DNA of 64,000 nucleotides, taken from contig JANQFP010000242.1 of assembly GCA_028277795.1 (NCBI GenBank), forward strand, positions 34,405-98,404. The letters are read 5' to 3'. Under the pieces are notes generated by a model, which made no database searches, was not told where the DNA came from, and saw nothing but the letters and a program-made list of their open reading frames with translations. The DNA is from Rhodospirillales bacterium. GTDB lineage: Bacteria; Pseudomonadota; Alphaproteobacteria; Rhodospirillales; JANQFP01. The position numbers were made by a program, and so were the translations under genes. Of this stretch, positions 17,790-27,889 are shown piece after piece (the stretch's first letter is position 1; every line of letters begins with the position of its first letter).

Positions 17790-18815
17790 TCAGTCCTTTG
17801 CCTTCTTGGAGGCGAGACGGGCCAGGGTGGTCACCCGTTGCCAGTGCTCCCGCGCCGCCACCGCCGGCGTGCCGGTCACCGCCATGCCCGGAGCCACGTC
17901 GCGTATGACGCCGCTCTGCGCGCCGATGCGGGCGCCGGCGCCGATCTTCAGGTGTCCGGTCAAGCCGGCTTGCCCCCCCATCATGACCAGATCGCCGACC
18001 TCGGTGCTGCCGGAGATGCCGACCTGGGCGACGACGACACATCCCCGACCCAGGCGCACGTTATGACCGATCTGGACCAGATTATCAATTTTGCTCCCGG
18101 TGCCGATGACCGTGTCCGGTCCGGTGCCCCGATCGATGGTGGTATTGGCCCCGATCTCCACGTCGTCACCGATCAGCACACGCCCGAGTTGCGGCACCTT
18201 CAGGTGCCCCTCGGCCCCCAGGGCGAACCCGAATCCGTCCTGGCCGATGCGCACCCCGGCATGGATGATCACCCGCGCCCCGGCGATGCAGTGGGCGACC
18301 GTTGCGCCGGGACCGACCACGCAATCGTCACCGAGGACGACGCCGTCGCCGAGGACGCTGTTGGCCCCCACATGGCAGCGCCGGCCCAGCTCGACGCCGC
18401 GCCCGATAACGGCACCGGCATCGACGGCACAATCCGGGCCGAGGCTGGCGGTGCCGTCGACCGTCGCCGAGGGTGCGATGCCGGGCGTGACCGGCGGCGC
18501 CGGGTGAAAGGCTCCGGCAATCCGCGCGTAGCCATGGTAGGGCTCTGCGGTCAGCAGCAGCGCCATGGCCGGCGGCGCCTTGGCCGCCACCGACGGCCTC
18601 AGCAGGCAGGCCCCCGCCCGGCTCGACGGCAGTCGGTCGACGTAGAGCTTGTTGTCGACGAAGGTCACCTCGTCCGGCCCGGCCGCGTCCAGGGGCGCCA
18701 CATCGGCGAACAGGGCGTCCGGATCCGCCGTGCCGCCGATCTCGGCGCCGGCGATGGTGGCCAGTTGTTCCAGGGTCAGCGGCCCGGCACGGGCGAAGAA
18801 CCGTGGATCGGCCAT
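17790..18815 (-). CDS. lpxD: UDP-3-O-(3-hydroxyacyl)glucosamine N-acyltransferase
   Basis: LpxD adds the N-linked hydroxyacyl chain in lipid A synthesis. The 341-residue protein has an N-terminal uridine-binding domain (about 1-100, with [11 protein letters not shown]), many hexapeptide repeats from about residue 115, the region [19 protein letters not shown] (catalytic His expected here), and a short C-terminal helix rich in Lys and Ala. It is 3 nt downstream of skp and 3 nt upstream of fabZ. Confidence 0.97.
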   Translation of the reverse strand: MADPRFFARAGPLTLEQLATIAGAEIGGTADPDALFADVAPLDAAGPDEVTFVDNKLYVDRLPSSRAGACLLRPSVAAKAPPAMALLLTAEPYHGYARIAGAFHPAPPVTPGIAPSATVDGTASLGPDCAVDAGAVIGRGVELGRRCHVGANSVLGDGVVLGDDCVVGPGATVAHCIAGARVIIHAGVRIGQDGFGFALGAEGHLKVPQLGRVLIGDDVEIGANTTIDRGTGPDTVIGTGSKIDNLVQIGHNVRLGRGCVVVAQVGISGSTEVGDLVMMGGQAGLTGHLKIGAGARIGAQSGVIRDVAPGMAVTGTPAVAAREHWQRVTTLARLASKKAKD

Positions 18816-18818
18816 CGG

Positions 18819-19385
18819 CTACTTCGACGGTTCCGCGACCTTGAGAGAGGGCAGTCGTTGGTCGAGAGTCTCGATGACCACGCCTGTGATCTCCAGGGGT
18901 TTGGCCCAAAAGACCAGTTGGTTGGTCCTCAAGATGAGGGTGAGCTCGTTTGCATCCGCCACGTCGGTGACCACCTCGTTCAGGGTGCGCTGCAACTGTC
19001 CCATGGCCTCCTCGCGAACACGCTGGAGGGCCTGCCTGCGGCCCTGCACCATGGTGCCGATGGCGGCCAGGCGTTCCTCGAACTTGCGCCGTTCGGCCTC
19101 GAAGGCCTCGGGGGAAAGGATCATCCGTTGGCGCCCCAGCTCGTCGCGGGCCTTGCGCAGCTCCTCCTCCTCCTTCTGGATCTCGTCGCGGATGGCGTCG
19201 CGATACGCCTTGATCTGGGCCCGGATATCCTTGGCCGCCGCCGCATGGCGGCCGATGGCGTCCATGTCGATGATGCCCAGCTTGACGCGGATCCGCTTCT
19301 CCGTCGGCTCCTGGGCCGAAGCAGGGACCGCGGACAACACAAGGGCGAGAATGGCCAGGATGAAAAACAGCGGGCGGCGTTTCAC
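18819..19385 (-). CDS. skp: OmpH/Skp-family periplasmic chaperone
   Basis: A 188-residue exported protein. The GTG start (19383-19385) has GAGGAGGT upstream and opens a signal peptide (RRPLFFILAILALVLSAVPASAQ). A long charged coiled coil follows (about residues 50-125, rich in Glu, Arg and Lys), as in Skp, the trimeric chaperone that escorts unfolded outer-membrane proteins to BamA. Skp sequences diverge strongly; the bamA-skp-lpxD order is the main support. Confidence 0.88.
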   Translation of the reverse strand: MKRRPLFFILAILALVLSAVPASAQEPTEKRIRVKLGIIDMDAIGRHAAAAKDIRAQIKAYRDAIRDEIQKEEEELRKARDELGRQRMILSPEAFEAERRKFEERLAAIGTMVQGRRQALQRVREEAMGQLQRTLNEVVTDVADANELTLILRTNQLVFWAKPLEITGVVIETLDQRLPSLKVAEPSK

Positions 19386-19399
19386 GCGCACCTCCTCGA

Positions 19400-21688
19400 T
19401 CAGAACCGTGTACCGAAATTGATGCGGATCAGCTCGTCCTCGTCGAAATCCTCCTTGATCACCGGGATGCCGAAGTCGACGCCGATGGGGCCGAACGGCG
19501 ACACCCAGGCGAGACCGGTCCCCACGGACACCCTCGGGTTGCTGGAATCCTGGATCAGCGGTGAATCCGGCGTCACCTGCCAGGAACTGCCGAGATCGGT
19601 GAAGAGCTTGCCGGTGATCCCGATTTCCGTCGGCAGGCCGAGCGGGAACTGAAGCTCGGCCTTGGCCGTGTACATCAGCTCGCTGCCGAGGGCATCCTTG
19701 GTGGTGCGGTCGCGCGGGCCGACGCCGGCGGTGGCGAAGCCGCGCAAGTCGTCGCCGCCGATGAAAAAGCGGTCGAGCAGGCGAACGTCCTGGCTGATGC
19801 CGGTGATGTGACCGGTCGATCCGGTTAAGCTCAAGACCCATTCCGGGCCCAACGGGAAGAACTTCCCCCCGTCCAGGCGATTGCGAAGGTATCGGGTGTC
19901 GCCGCCGGCACCGGCCAGATCGTTGGACATGCGCACGAAATAGCCTTGCTTGGGATTGATGCGGCTGTCGCGGCGGTCGTAGGTCAAGGAATGGGAGACC
20001 TCGGAGACGAAACGCTCCCCTTCGGACTGGCGGATGAAGACGGACGCCTGGTCGTCGACGTTGGCCACGTCGAGCTGCTTCAGGGAGTAGCGCCACCCTT
20101 GGCTCAGGTTCTCGGTGATCGGATACCCGGCCCGCACGGCACCGCCCCGCCGCTTGGAATCGAAGGAGCTCTCGTCCTGGAAGTCGGTCGACACGAAGAA
20201 CAGGTCGAAGCCGGCCGCCACCTCGCGGTCAAGGAAGTACGGCTCGGTGAAGCTGAGGTCGATCTGGCTGCGGCGCTGGCCGACTTGCCCGTTGAGGCGC
20301 AGGTCCTGGCCCCGGCCGAGGAGATTGCGTTCGCGGATGCCGATGTCGAACAGGGCGCCGCTCGCCGTCGAGAACCCGGCACCCAGGCTCAGCGACCCGG
20401 TGGACTTCTCTTCCACCTCCACCTTGATGACGGTCTTGTCGGGGGCGCTGCCGGGCACCTGCTCGACGTTCACCTTCTCGAAGAAGTCCAGGTCCTGGAC
20501 CCGGGTCCGCGAGCGCCGCAGGCGGGCCGAGTTGAAGGCATCCCCTTCCACCAGGCGGAACTCGCGGCGGATCACCTCGTCCATGGTGCGGATGTTGCCG
20601 GCGATGTCGATGCGTTCGACGAAGACCCGCGGCCCTTCGGAGACCTCGAACGTGACGTCGATGGCCTTGCGCTCGCGATCGCGGTTGATCCGGGGCCGCA
20701 CGTCGACGAAGGCGTGGCCGAGCGTGCCGACGGCATCGGTCAGGGTATCGATGGTGTTCTCGATGATGTCGGCGTTGTAGGTGTCCCCCTCCTCGAACTC
20801 GATGACGTCCAGCAGCGGCTCCTGCTCCAGATCGCGCAGAGTGACCTCCACGTCGACGGTGCCGAATTCGTAGATCGGCCCCTCTTCCATGGTGAAGGTG
20901 ATGAAGAAGTCGCTGCGGTCCGGCGTCAGCTCGGCCACCGCCGAGACCACCCGAAAGTCGGCGAACCCCTCGTTCAGGTAGAAGCGCCGCATAAGCTCGC
21001 GGTCGAGGGTCAGTCGGTCCGGATCGTAGGTGTCGTCGGTGGAGAAGAACCGGTACCACCGGGTTTCCTTGGTCCGAATGACCTCGCGGAGCCGGGAATC
21101 GCTGAATTCCCGATTGCCGATGAAGCGGATTTTCTGGATCGCCGTGACGTCCCCTTCGCTGATCTCGAAGACCAGATCGACCCGGTTCTGCTCCAGCCGG
21201 ATGATCTTCGGCTCCACCGTGGCGGCGAAGCGCCCGCTGCGGCGATAGAGGGTGAGCAACCGCTCGACGTCGTTCTGCACTTTGGTGCGGGTATAAATGA
21301 TGCGCGGGCGGAGGGTCACCTCCGCCTCCAGCTCCTCGTCCTCGATGCGTCGGTTCCCCTCGAACGCGATGCGGTTGATGATGGGGTTCTCGATGACCGT
21401 GACGATCAGGGTGTCGCCACGCCTCTTCAGGTTGACGTCGGCGAAAAGGCCGGTGGCGAACAGGCTTTTCAGCGAACGGTCGATGCGGCGGGCATCGAAG
21501 GGGTCGCCTTCCTGGACCAGCAGGTACGACCGGACCGTATCGGGCTCGATGCGCTCGGCCCCTTCGACGACGATCTCGCGAACGATCCCGCCCGACTGGG
21601 CCGCCGCCGTCCCGCCTGCCAATCCCAGGAGGACTAAGAGACTGCCGAGCAGGAAGAAGCGAGGAAAACGGCGGAAGTAATCCCGCAA
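19400..21688 (-). CDS. bamA: Outer membrane protein assembly factor BamA
   Basis: BamA is the Omp85 core of the machinery that inserts beta-barrel proteins into the outer membrane. After a signal peptide (FFLLGSLLVLLGLAGGTAAAQ) come five POTRA domains: IVREIVVEGAERIEPDTVRS, INRIAFEGNRRIEDEELEAE, the FIGNREFSDSRLREVI repeat, and two more to about residue 400. The surface-antigen barrel follows, with the GDDLRGFATAGVGPRD loop and the C-terminal strand LIRINFGTRF ending in Phe. No ATG or GTG suits the N terminus. A TTG at 21686-21688 preceded by AGGGG, just after the rseP stop, is the best start (762 residues). Confidence 0.94.
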   Translation of the reverse strand: MRDYFRRFPRFFLLGSLLVLLGLAGGTAAAQSGGIVREIVVEGAERIEPDTVRSYLLVQEGDPFDARRIDRSLKSLFATGLFADVNLKRRGDTLIVTVIENPIINRIAFEGNRRIEDEELEAEVTLRPRIIYTRTKVQNDVERLLTLYRRSGRFAATVEPKIIRLEQNRVDLVFEISEGDVTAIQKIRFIGNREFSDSRLREVIRTKETRWYRFFSTDDTYDPDRLTLDRELMRRFYLNEGFADFRVVSAVAELTPDRSDFFITFTMEEGPIYEFGTVDVEVTLRDLEQEPLLDVIEFEEGDTYNADIIENTIDTLTDAVGTLGHAFVDVRPRINRDRERKAIDVTFEVSEGPRVFVERIDIAGNIRTMDEVIRREFRLVEGDAFNSARLRRSRTRVQDLDFFEKVNVEQVPGSAPDKTVIKVEVEEKSTGSLSLGAGFSTASGALFDIGIRERNLLGRGQDLRLNGQVGQRRSQIDLSFTEPYFLDREVAAGFDLFFVSTDFQDESSFDSKRRGGAVRAGYPITENLSQGWRYSLKQLDVANVDDQASVFIRQSEGERFVSEVSHSLTYDRRDSRINPKQGYFVRMSNDLAGAGGDTRYLRNRLDGGKFFPLGPEWVLSLTGSTGHITGISQDVRLLDRFFIGGDDLRGFATAGVGPRDRTTKDALGSELMYTAKAELQFPLGLPTEIGITGKLFTDLGSSWQVTPDSPLIQDSSNPRVSVGTGLAWVSPFGPIGVDFGIPVIKEDFDEDELIRINFGTRF

Positions 21689-21699
21689 CAGAAGGCCCC

Positions 21700-22836
21700 T
21701 CAGGTCATGAGTTGCTTGAAGAACTCGAACACCTTCAGGTGAACCAAATCGTTCCACGTGGCAAAAATCATGATAAGCAATACCAAAATCAGCCCGAAAC
21801 GAAAACCGTATTCTTGGACCCGGTAATCCAGCGGCCGGCCCCGGATTGCCTCCAGCAGATAGAAGGCCAGATGGCCGCCATCCAGCATGGGAATCGGGAA
21901 CAGGTTGATCAGGCACAGGTTCACGGACAGGGCCGCCATGAAGAACATCAGGTTGACCAAGCCGCCCTGGGCCATTTGACCCGAGATCTGGGCGATACGC
22001 AGCGGGCCGCCCAACTGGTCCGCATCCTGCGAGCCGACGATCATTTCGCCCAGGTAGTTGAGAATGGCCGTGGTCAGGCCGAACGCATGCTCCACCCCCA
22101 TCCACGCGGCGGTGAGCGGGTCGCGGCGCTCGTAGCCCACTTGGCTGGGATCCGGCTGGACGCCGAGGAGTCCGATCTCCTGGGGGCGCCCCTCCTCGTC
22201 CGTGGTCATGTGTCGTTTGGGCGTCGCGTTGATCGTGATTTCCTCGCCGCCGCGCAGGACGACGATGCGCAACGGAACATCGGGTCGGGCACTGACCACC
22301 TGCCGCAGGTCCTCGAACCACGCCACCGGCTCGGAATCGATGCTGAGAATACGGTCTCCCGGCTGAAGACCGGCCTCCTCGGCGGCGCTGTCGGCGACGA
22401 CCACACCCACGGCCGACAGGGGATGGGGGCTGCCGACGGTGCCGAAAATGGCGCCAAAGACGAAGATGGCGAACACGAAGTTGGCCAGCGGTCCTGCGGC
22501 GACAATGGCGGTGCGATGCCGGAGCGGCTTGTGATGGAACGATACGGCCCGCTCCTCGTCGGTCATCGGCTCCTGATCCTCGGGCCCGCCCTCGAAGTCG
22601 TATTCGCCGAACATCTTGACGTACCCGCCCAGGGGCACGGCGCTGATCTTCCAGCGGGTCTCGTTCCGGTCCGTCCAGCCGTAGATCTCGGGCCCGAACC
22701 CGACGGAGAACACCTCGACTCGCACCCCGGAGCGCCGCGCCACCCAGTAGTGGCCCAACTCGTGGACGAAGACCAAGACCGTCAGGATGATCAGGAACGG
22801 GACCACGTAGTCCCACAGGAAGATCAAGAATTCCAT
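21700..22836 (-). CDS. rseP: Site-2 metalloprotease RseP
   Basis: A 378-residue inner-membrane zinc protease that cleaves anti-sigma factors and remnant signal peptides within the membrane. It has the zinc motif VHELGHYWVAR in the first membrane helix, the GYVKMFGEYD region, one PDZ domain (about 120-200, with GLQPGDRILSIDSEPV), and the second zinc motif MLDGGHLAFYLLEA in the C-terminal membrane part. It lies between dxr and bamA, the usual place. Confidence 0.96.
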   Translation of the reverse strand: MEFLIFLWDYVVPFLIILTVLVFVHELGHYWVARRSGVRVEVFSVGFGPEIYGWTDRNETRWKISAVPLGGYVKMFGEYDFEGGPEDQEPMTDEERAVSFHHKPLRHRTAIVAAGPLANFVFAIFVFGAIFGTVGSPHPLSAVGVVVADSAAEEAGLQPGDRILSIDSEPVAWFEDLRQVVSARPDVPLRIVVLRGGEEITINATPKRHMTTDEEGRPQEIGLLGVQPDPSQVGYERRDPLTAAWMGVEHAFGLTTAILNYLGEMIVGSQDADQLGGPLRIAQISGQMAQGGLVNLMFFMAALSVNLCLINLFPIPMLDGGHLAFYLLEAIRGRPLDYRVQEYGFRFGLILVLLIMIFATWNDLVHLKVFEFFKQLMT

Positions 22837-22870
22837 CGGTTGCCGTCCCAGGGCGCGGCGGATGTGCCCG

Positions 22871-24067
22871 TCAGTTCACCGCCGTTCGCTTCGCAACGAA
22901 TGCCCGCGCGATCTCCCGCGCCCGGGTGTCTGCCTCCATTACCGCGCTCAGGCTCTCCAAGCGGCCATTGGGCGCCGTTGACAAAGTGTGCTCCACGGTG
23001 TGGGCAATGTCCAGGAAGCCGATGCGCCGATCGAGGAAACTGCGGACGGCCACCTCGTTGGCGGCGTTGAGGATGGTGGGGGCGGCACCTCCCGTCCGCA
23101 ACGCCTGACGAGCCAGCGTCAAGGCGGGGAAGCGGTCCGGATCGGGCTGCTCGAATGTCAAGGTCCCGATCTCCTCGAGCCGCAGCCGCTCCGCCGGCGT
23201 CGGCATGCGGTCGGGCCAGCCGAGGGCGTAGGAGATGGGCGTGCGCATGTCCGGCGTGCCCATCTGGGCCAGGACGGAGCCGTCCACGTAGGCCACCATG
23301 CTGTGGACCACCGACTGGGGGTGGACCAGGATCTCGATCCGCGGCTCGGGCACCGGGAAGAGATGGTAGGCCTCGATCAGCTCCAGGCCCTTGTTCATCA
23401 TGGTCGCCGAATCGACCGAGATCTTGGCCCCCATGTCCCAGTTGGGATGGGCCACCGCCTGCTCGGGGGTCACTTGGGCCATGTCGGCTCGGGAGGTCTC
23501 GCGGAACGGCCCGCCAGAGGCGGTCAGCACGATACGCTCGACCCGATCGGACCGGTCGAACTCGAAGACCTGGAAGATGGCGCTGTGCTCCGAGTCCACC
23601 GGCAGCAGCGTGGCGCCATGATGCGACACCTCGGTCATCATCACGTCGCCGGCGCAGACCAGGCATTCCTTGTTGGCCAGGCCGACGATGGCCCCGCGGT
23701 GGACCGCCGACAGGGTCGGCTCCAGGCCGGCCGCACCGACGATGGCCGCCATCACCCACTCGGCCGGCCGCGCCGCCGCCTCGGTCACCGAAGCGGCGCC
23801 GGCCGCCGCCTCGACGCCCGACCCCGCCAAGGCGTCCTTGAGGTCGGCATAGCGGTCGGGATCGGCGACCACGGCGACGCGCGGGCGCAGCTTCTTCGAC
23901 TGCTCGGCGAGCAGGGCGACGTTGCTGTTGGCGGTCAGGGCCTCGACAACGAACGCATCGGGCTGCCGCTCGATGAGGTCGACCGTGTTGCGGCCGATGG
24001 ACCCGGTGGACCCGAGGATGGTGACGCGACGCGGGACCGCGTCCGCCCGTGGCTGGGTCACAACCAT
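22871..24067 (-). CDS. dxr: 1-deoxy-D-xylulose 5-phosphate reductoisomerase
   Basis: Dxr makes 2-C-methyl-D-erythritol 4-phosphate, the committed step of the MEP isoprenoid pathway. The 398-residue protein has the NADPH site TILGSTGSIGRNTVDLI, LANKECLVCAGD, the metal/active-site strings PVDSEHSAIFQ, TASGGPFRE and HPNWDMGAKISVDSATMMNK, and NAANEVAV near the end. The start at MVVTQPR (24065-24067) overlaps the cdsA 3' end by 10 nt. The frame is open further upstream inside cdsA, which I reject as coding. Confidence 0.97.
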   Translation of the reverse strand: MVVTQPRADAVPRRVTILGSTGSIGRNTVDLIERQPDAFVVEALTANSNVALLAEQSKKLRPRVAVVADPDRYADLKDALAGSGVEAAAGAASVTEAAARPAEWVMAAIVGAAGLEPTLSAVHRGAIVGLANKECLVCAGDVMMTEVSHHGATLLPVDSEHSAIFQVFEFDRSDRVERIVLTASGGPFRETSRADMAQVTPEQAVAHPNWDMGAKISVDSATMMNKGLELIEAYHLFPVPEPRIEILVHPQSVVHSMVAYVDGSVLAQMGTPDMRTPISYALGWPDRMPTPAERLRLEEIGTLTFEQPDPDRFPALTLARQALRTGGAAPTILNAANEVAVRSFLDRRIGFLDIAHTVEHTLSTAPNGRLESLSAVMEADTRAREIARAFVAKRTAVN

Positions 24068-24777
24068 GTCAGCACAGTCCCTTTTCCCAGGTATCCCGCC
24101 ACTCCCACCGCGATGACCGCGGCGAGGACGCCGTCCATACGGTCGAGGAGCCCCCCGTGGCCGGGAATGATGCTGCCCGAGTCCTTGACTCCGAAACGCC
24201 GCTTCACCCAAGACTCGGCCAGATCGCCCCCTTGCGCCACCATGCCGACGAAGGCGCTGAAGGCGGCCAGCGGCACCAACACCTCGCGGCCCAGGACGCC
24301 GGCCATCCCGGCACCGGCGGCGGCGGCGCAGGCGACGCCGCCGAAGAACCCCGCCCACGTCTTGTTGGGACTGACGGCCGGGGCGAGACGGGGCCCGCCA
24401 ATGGTCCGGCCGGCCGCATAGGCGCCGATGTCCGCCGCCCACACCACGGCGAGAAGCCACAGGACCGTCACGCGGCCGACGGCCGGATCGGCGCGCAGCC
24501 CGATCATGATCAGGCACGGGACGCCGATCCACAGGGCGCCGACCACCAGCCACAGGGCGTAGTGGGACCGCGACCGGTCTGCGCAGCCGGCGGCACACAG
24601 GCGCTGCCATTCCCAGGCCATGATGGCGGCGACCGTCGCCACCAGGATCTCGAACAACGGGGTCCCCAGGTAGACCATGGCCAGCACCGGCGGCGCCAGC
24701 ACAACCGCCGACAGCGTGCGCGTCGCCAGCGGCGCGGCGGCGCGGCTACCCACCGGTTGCGCCGTAACGCCGTTCAC
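24058..24777 (-). CDS. cdsA: Phosphatidate cytidylyltransferase
   Basis: CdsA makes CDP-diacylglycerol for phospholipid synthesis. The protein has several membrane spans and the family signature near its end (KRRFGVKDSGSIIPGHGGLLDRMDGV), preceded by SPNKTWAGFFGG and DIGAYAAGRTIGG. The start is uncertain. GTG at 24775-24777, with GGGAG about 10 nt upstream, gives 239 residues and overlaps uppS. GTG at 24751-24753 gives 231 residues but has no clear ribosome site. Confidence 0.92.
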   Translation of the reverse strand: MNGVTAQPVGSRAAAPLATRTLSAVVLAPPVLAMVYLGTPLFEILVATVAAIMAWEWQRLCAAGCADRSRSHYALWLVVGALWIGVPCLIMIGLRADPAVGRVTVLWLLAVVWAADIGAYAAGRTIGGPRLAPAVSPNKTWAGFFGGVACAAAAGAGMAGVLGREVLVPLAAFSAFVGMVAQGGDLAESWVKRRFGVKDSGSIIPGHGGLLDRMDGVLAAVIAVGVAGYLGKGTVLTWL

Positions 24778-25480
24778 GTCGCTGGTACTCCCGGAGGGCG
24801 TCCTCGAAATCGTCTTCCGAGAAATCGGGCCAAAGCGTATCCACGAAGATGAACTCGGCATAGGCGAGCTGCCAAAGCAGGAAGTTGCTCACCCGTTGCT
24901 CGCCGCTGGTCCGGACGACCACGTCGGGATCGGGAATGCCGGCGGTGAACAGGTGTCGGGCGAACACGCTCTCGTCGATGGCCTCCGCCTCTACGCCGCC
25001 GTTCTCGGCCAGGGCCGCCAGATGCCGGGCGGCGGCCACGATCTCGGCCCGTCCGCCGTAACTCAAGGCGACGATGAGGGTCAGTCGCTGGTTGGCCTCG
25101 GTCCGGCGTTCCGCGTTCTCGATCAGGGCCACGATGTCCCGGGGCAGACGATGGCGCTCGCCGATGATGCGCAGCCGCACGCCCTGGCGGTGAAGCTCCG
25201 CGACTTCGCTGCGCAGATAGATCCGCAACAGGCCCATCAGGTCGCTGATCTCGGACGGCGGCCGCTTCCAGTTCTCGGACGAGAAGCCGTAGAGCGTCAG
25301 GTACCGGACGCCGTTGGCAACCGCGCTGCGCACAACCGCCTTGACGGATTCGGCCCCGCGCCGGTGGCCGGCCACCCGCGGCAGGCCGCGCGAAAGCGCC
25401 CAGCGACCGTTGCCGTCCATGATGATGGCCACGTGAACCGGCGGCGGTGGTGTTTCGCTAACGAGAGAGACGGCCTTCAT
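24746..25480 (-). CDS. uppS: Undecaprenyl diphosphate synthase
   Basis: A cis-prenyltransferase that makes the C55 lipid carrier for cell-wall and LPS sugars. The 244-residue protein has HVAIIMDGNGRWA (catalytic Asp), GHRRGAESVK, YLTLYGFSSENWKRP, ALSYGGRAEIV and the C-terminal DPDVVVRTSGEQRVSNFLLWQ with FVDTLWPDF. It starts 4 nt after frr and overlaps the cdsA start. Confidence 0.97.
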   Translation of the reverse strand: MKAVSLVSETPPPPVHVAIIMDGNGRWALSRGLPRVAGHRRGAESVKAVVRSAVANGVRYLTLYGFSSENWKRPPSEISDLMGLLRIYLRSEVAELHRQGVRLRIIGERHRLPRDIVALIENAERRTEANQRLTLIVALSYGGRAEIVAAARHLAALAENGGVEAEAIDESVFARHLFTAGIPDPDVVVRTSGEQRVSNFLLWQLAYAEFIFVDTLWPDFSEDDFEDALREYQRRERRYGATGG

Positions 25481-25484
25481 CGAA

Positions 25485-26054
25485 TCAAACCTGCATGATT
25501 TCCTTTTCTTTTGCGGCCAGCGCCTCGTCCATCTTCTTGACGTGGGCGTCGGTCAGCTCCTGGACCTGCTGCGCGTAGTCGCGATGCTGGTCCTGGGAGA
25601 TCTGGCCCTCTTTCTCGGCACGTTTGAGGTCGTCCATGGCGTGACGCCGGATATTGCGCACGGCGACCCGTGCCTCCTCCGCGTACTTGCCGGCGATCTT
25701 GGTGAACTCCACCCGTCGCTCCTCGGTCAGCGACGGGATGGGAATGCGAAGGGTTTGGCCTTCCGTGGCGGGATTGAGCCCCAGGCCCGATTCCATGATC
25801 GCCTTCTCGACCGCCTTGACCAGGCTCTTGTCCCACACCTGAACGGTCAACAGGCGCGGCTCGGGGGCGTTGACCGTGCCGACCTGGTTGATGGGCATCT
25901 GAGAGCCGTACGCATCGACCATGACCGGCTCCAGCAGGCCCGGCGTGGCACGCCCGGACCGGAGCCCCGCCAACTCCTTGTGCAGAACCTCCACGGCGCC
26001 CTCCATGCGCCGGCGGATGTCCTTTTTCATGGCATCGATGTTGGCCGCGTCCAC
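25485..26054 (-). CDS. frr: Ribosome recycling factor
   Basis: Frr with EF-G splits post-termination ribosomes. The 189-residue protein is the normal length and shows [60 protein letters not shown] and [13 protein letters not shown], covering both the helical bundle and the small beta domain. It lies 13 nt after pyrH and 4 nt before uppS. Confidence 0.98.
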   Translation of the reverse strand: MDAANIDAMKKDIRRRMEGAVEVLHKELAGLRSGRATPGLLEPVMVDAYGSQMPINQVGTVNAPEPRLLTVQVWDKSLVKAVEKAIMESGLGLNPATEGQTLRIPIPSLTEERRVEFTKIAGKYAEEARVAVRNIRRHAMDDLKRAEKEGQISQDQHRDYAQQVQELTDAHVKKMDEALAAKEKEIMQV

Positions 26055-26067
26055 CGAACAACCCCTC

Positions 26068-26784
26068 CTAGCTGATAATCGTGTATGTCCCGGTGCCGCT
26101 GACCACGTCCGCGAAGGCTCCTGGATTGTGAATGGAAAAGACCAGGATGGGAACCTTGTTCTCGCGGGCCAACGCGATGGCCGAAGCGTCCATCACCTTG
26201 AGATCGCGGGTCAGGACCTCGTGATAGCTCAGACGATCGAATCGTTCGGCGTCCTCGACCTTTTTCGGGTCCGCACTGTAGACCCCATCCACCTGGGTCC
26301 CCTTGAGCAGGGCGTCGCAGCCCATCTCGACGGCGCGCAGGGCGGCCGCGGTGTCCGTGGTGAAGAACGGGTTGCCGGTCCCCGCGGCGAAGATCACCAC
26401 GCGGCCCTTCTCCATGTGGCGCACGGCGCGGCGGCGGATGTAGGGCTCGCACACCGTTTCCATGGGAATGGCCGACTGCACCCGGGTCTGCAGGCCGCGG
26501 GATTCGAGCACGCTCTGCACGGCGACGGCGTTGATCACGGTGGCCAACATGCCCATGTAGTCGGCGCTCGCCCGTTCGATCCCCGCCGCCGCGCCGGAGA
26601 CCCCGCGGAAGATGTTGCCGGCCCCGATCACCAGGGAGACCTGCACCCCCATGTCGTGGACGGTCCGGACCTCTTCGGCGATGCGGATCATGGTCGCCAA
26701 GTCGAGTCCGTACTCCCGCTCCCCCATCAGGCCCTCGCCGGACAGCTTGAGCAGGACACGCCGGTAATGGGGTTCGCGCGCCAT
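26068..26784 (-). CDS. pyrH: Uridylate kinase (UMP kinase)
   Basis: PyrH phosphorylates UMP to UDP. The 238-residue amino-acid-kinase-fold protein has [13 protein letters not shown] (ATP site), [51 protein letters not shown], and [13 protein letters not shown]. It follows tsf on the minus strand after a 110-nt spacer holding a perfect palindrome. Confidence 0.98.
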   Translation of the reverse strand: MAREPHYRRVLLKLSGEGLMGEREYGLDLATMIRIAEEVRTVHDMGVQVSLVIGAGNIFRGVSGAAAGIERASADYMGMLATVINAVAVQSVLESRGLQTRVQSAIPMETVCEPYIRRRAVRHMEKGRVVIFAAGTGNPFFTTDTAAALRAVEMGCDALLKGTQVDGVYSADPKKVEDAERFDRLSYHEVLTRDLKVMDASAIALARENKVPILVFSIHNPGAFADVVSGTGTYTIIS

Positions 26785-26820
26785 TCGGGGTTCCGATCTC
26801 TCAGGCCGGCGAACACCGGC

Positions 26821-26842
26821 GCGTCCCCGCGGCCGGGGACGC
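26821..26842. repeat. Perfect palindrome between tsf and pyrH
   Basis: Arms GCGTCCCC and GGGGACGC flank a 6-nt GC loop. In the tsf-pyrH transcript it would form a stable hairpin. No U-tract follows in that direction, so a classical terminator is not supported; mRNA processing or partial attenuation is possible. Confidence 0.5.
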
Positions 26843-26894
26843 TGTGTACATCGCGGACGGGCTCTTACACCAATCGCCGCAGCCGGGTCTTGGC

Positions 26895-27821
26895 TCAGGT
26901 CCCGGCGGCGGCGGCGACCTCCGCGGCAAAATCATCCTGCCGTTTCTCCACGCCCTCGCCGAGGGCGAAACGGGCGAAAGCCGCCACGCCGACCGCTGCG
27001 CCCACCTCCTTGGCCGCTTCGTCGAGGACCGCGGCCACCTTGCGTTCACCGTCGATGACGAAGACCTGCTCCAGCAGGCATTCCTCCTCGAAGAACTTGC
27101 GCAACCGGCCCTCCACCATCTGCTCGATGATCGCTTCCGGCTTGCCCGACGCCCGTGCCTGCTCCTTGAGGACCTCGCGTTCCCGGTCCAGGTCCGCCGG
27201 ATCGACGTCGTCGCGGGAAACGGCGCGCGGGTTGGCCGCCGCCACGTGCATGGCCAGCTGCTTGCCCAGGGTTTCCAGGCCCGACGGATCGGCCTCCGAG
27301 GACAGGGCCACCAGCACCCCGATCTTGCCGAGACCGGGAGCGGCGGCGTTGTGCATGTACGAGCCCAGCATGCCGCCCGCCCCGTCCAGCACGCGGACGC
27401 GGCGCAGGGTCATGTTCTCCCCGATGGTGGCGATAAGATGAACCAGTTGCTCCTCGACGGTCCGGCCCGCGTCCGGGTAGGCGGCGGCCTTCAAGGCGTC
27501 CAGGTCCTCGCCGGTGTCCACGGCGAGCCCGGCAACGGTGCGCACGAAGTCCTGGAAGGCGTCGTTGCGGGCCACGAAGTCGGTTTCCGAATTGACTTCC
27601 ACCAGGGCGCCCCTGCCCCCCGCCACGGCGAGACCGACGAGGCCCTCGGCGGTCACCCGCCCCGACTTCTTGGTCACCGCGGCGATGCCCTTCTTGCGCA
27701 GCCAGTCGACGGCGGCCTCCAGGTCGCCGCCGGTCTCGGTCAGCGCCCGCTTGCAGTCCATCATCCCGGCGCCGGTCTTGTCGCGCAGCTCCTTGACGCG
27801 CGCGGCTGTGATCTCTGCCAT
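26895..27821 (-). CDS. tsf: Translation elongation factor Ts
   Basis: EF-Ts exchanges GDP on EF-Tu. The 308-residue protein has the N-terminal module [38 protein letters not shown], the dimer core and the C-terminal [11 protein letters not shown] region. The start at MAEITAARV has AGAGAG upstream; a frame open 20 codons further falls in the AT-rich rpsB-tsf spacer and is unlikely to be translated. It is second in the rpsB-tsf pair. Confidence 0.97.
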   Translation of the reverse strand: MAEITAARVKELRDKTGAGMMDCKRALTETGGDLEAAVDWLRKKGIAAVTKKSGRVTAEGLVGLAVAGGRGALVEVNSETDFVARNDAFQDFVRTVAGLAVDTGEDLDALKAAAYPDAGRTVEEQLVHLIATIGENMTLRRVRVLDGAGGMLGSYMHNAAAPGLGKIGVLVALSSEADPSGLETLGKQLAMHVAAANPRAVSRDDVDPADLDREREVLKEQARASGKPEAIIEQMVEGRLRKFFEEECLLEQVFVIDGERKVAAVLDEAAKEVGAAVGVAAFARFALGEGVEKRQDDFAAEVAAAAGT

Positions 27822-27889
27822 GATTACTCTCTTTCTGAAGTATTCGTTGTAACGGTTTGTGAATAATTTGTTTTTACGCACAGCCCCTG

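Noticed and set aside
26854..26865. CGGACGGGCTCT, a 12-nt match to the end of the MITE-like element
   Set aside because: Only one end is present, homology stops after 12 GC-rich bases, and no second end is nearby, so chance or a very old remnant cannot be told apart.
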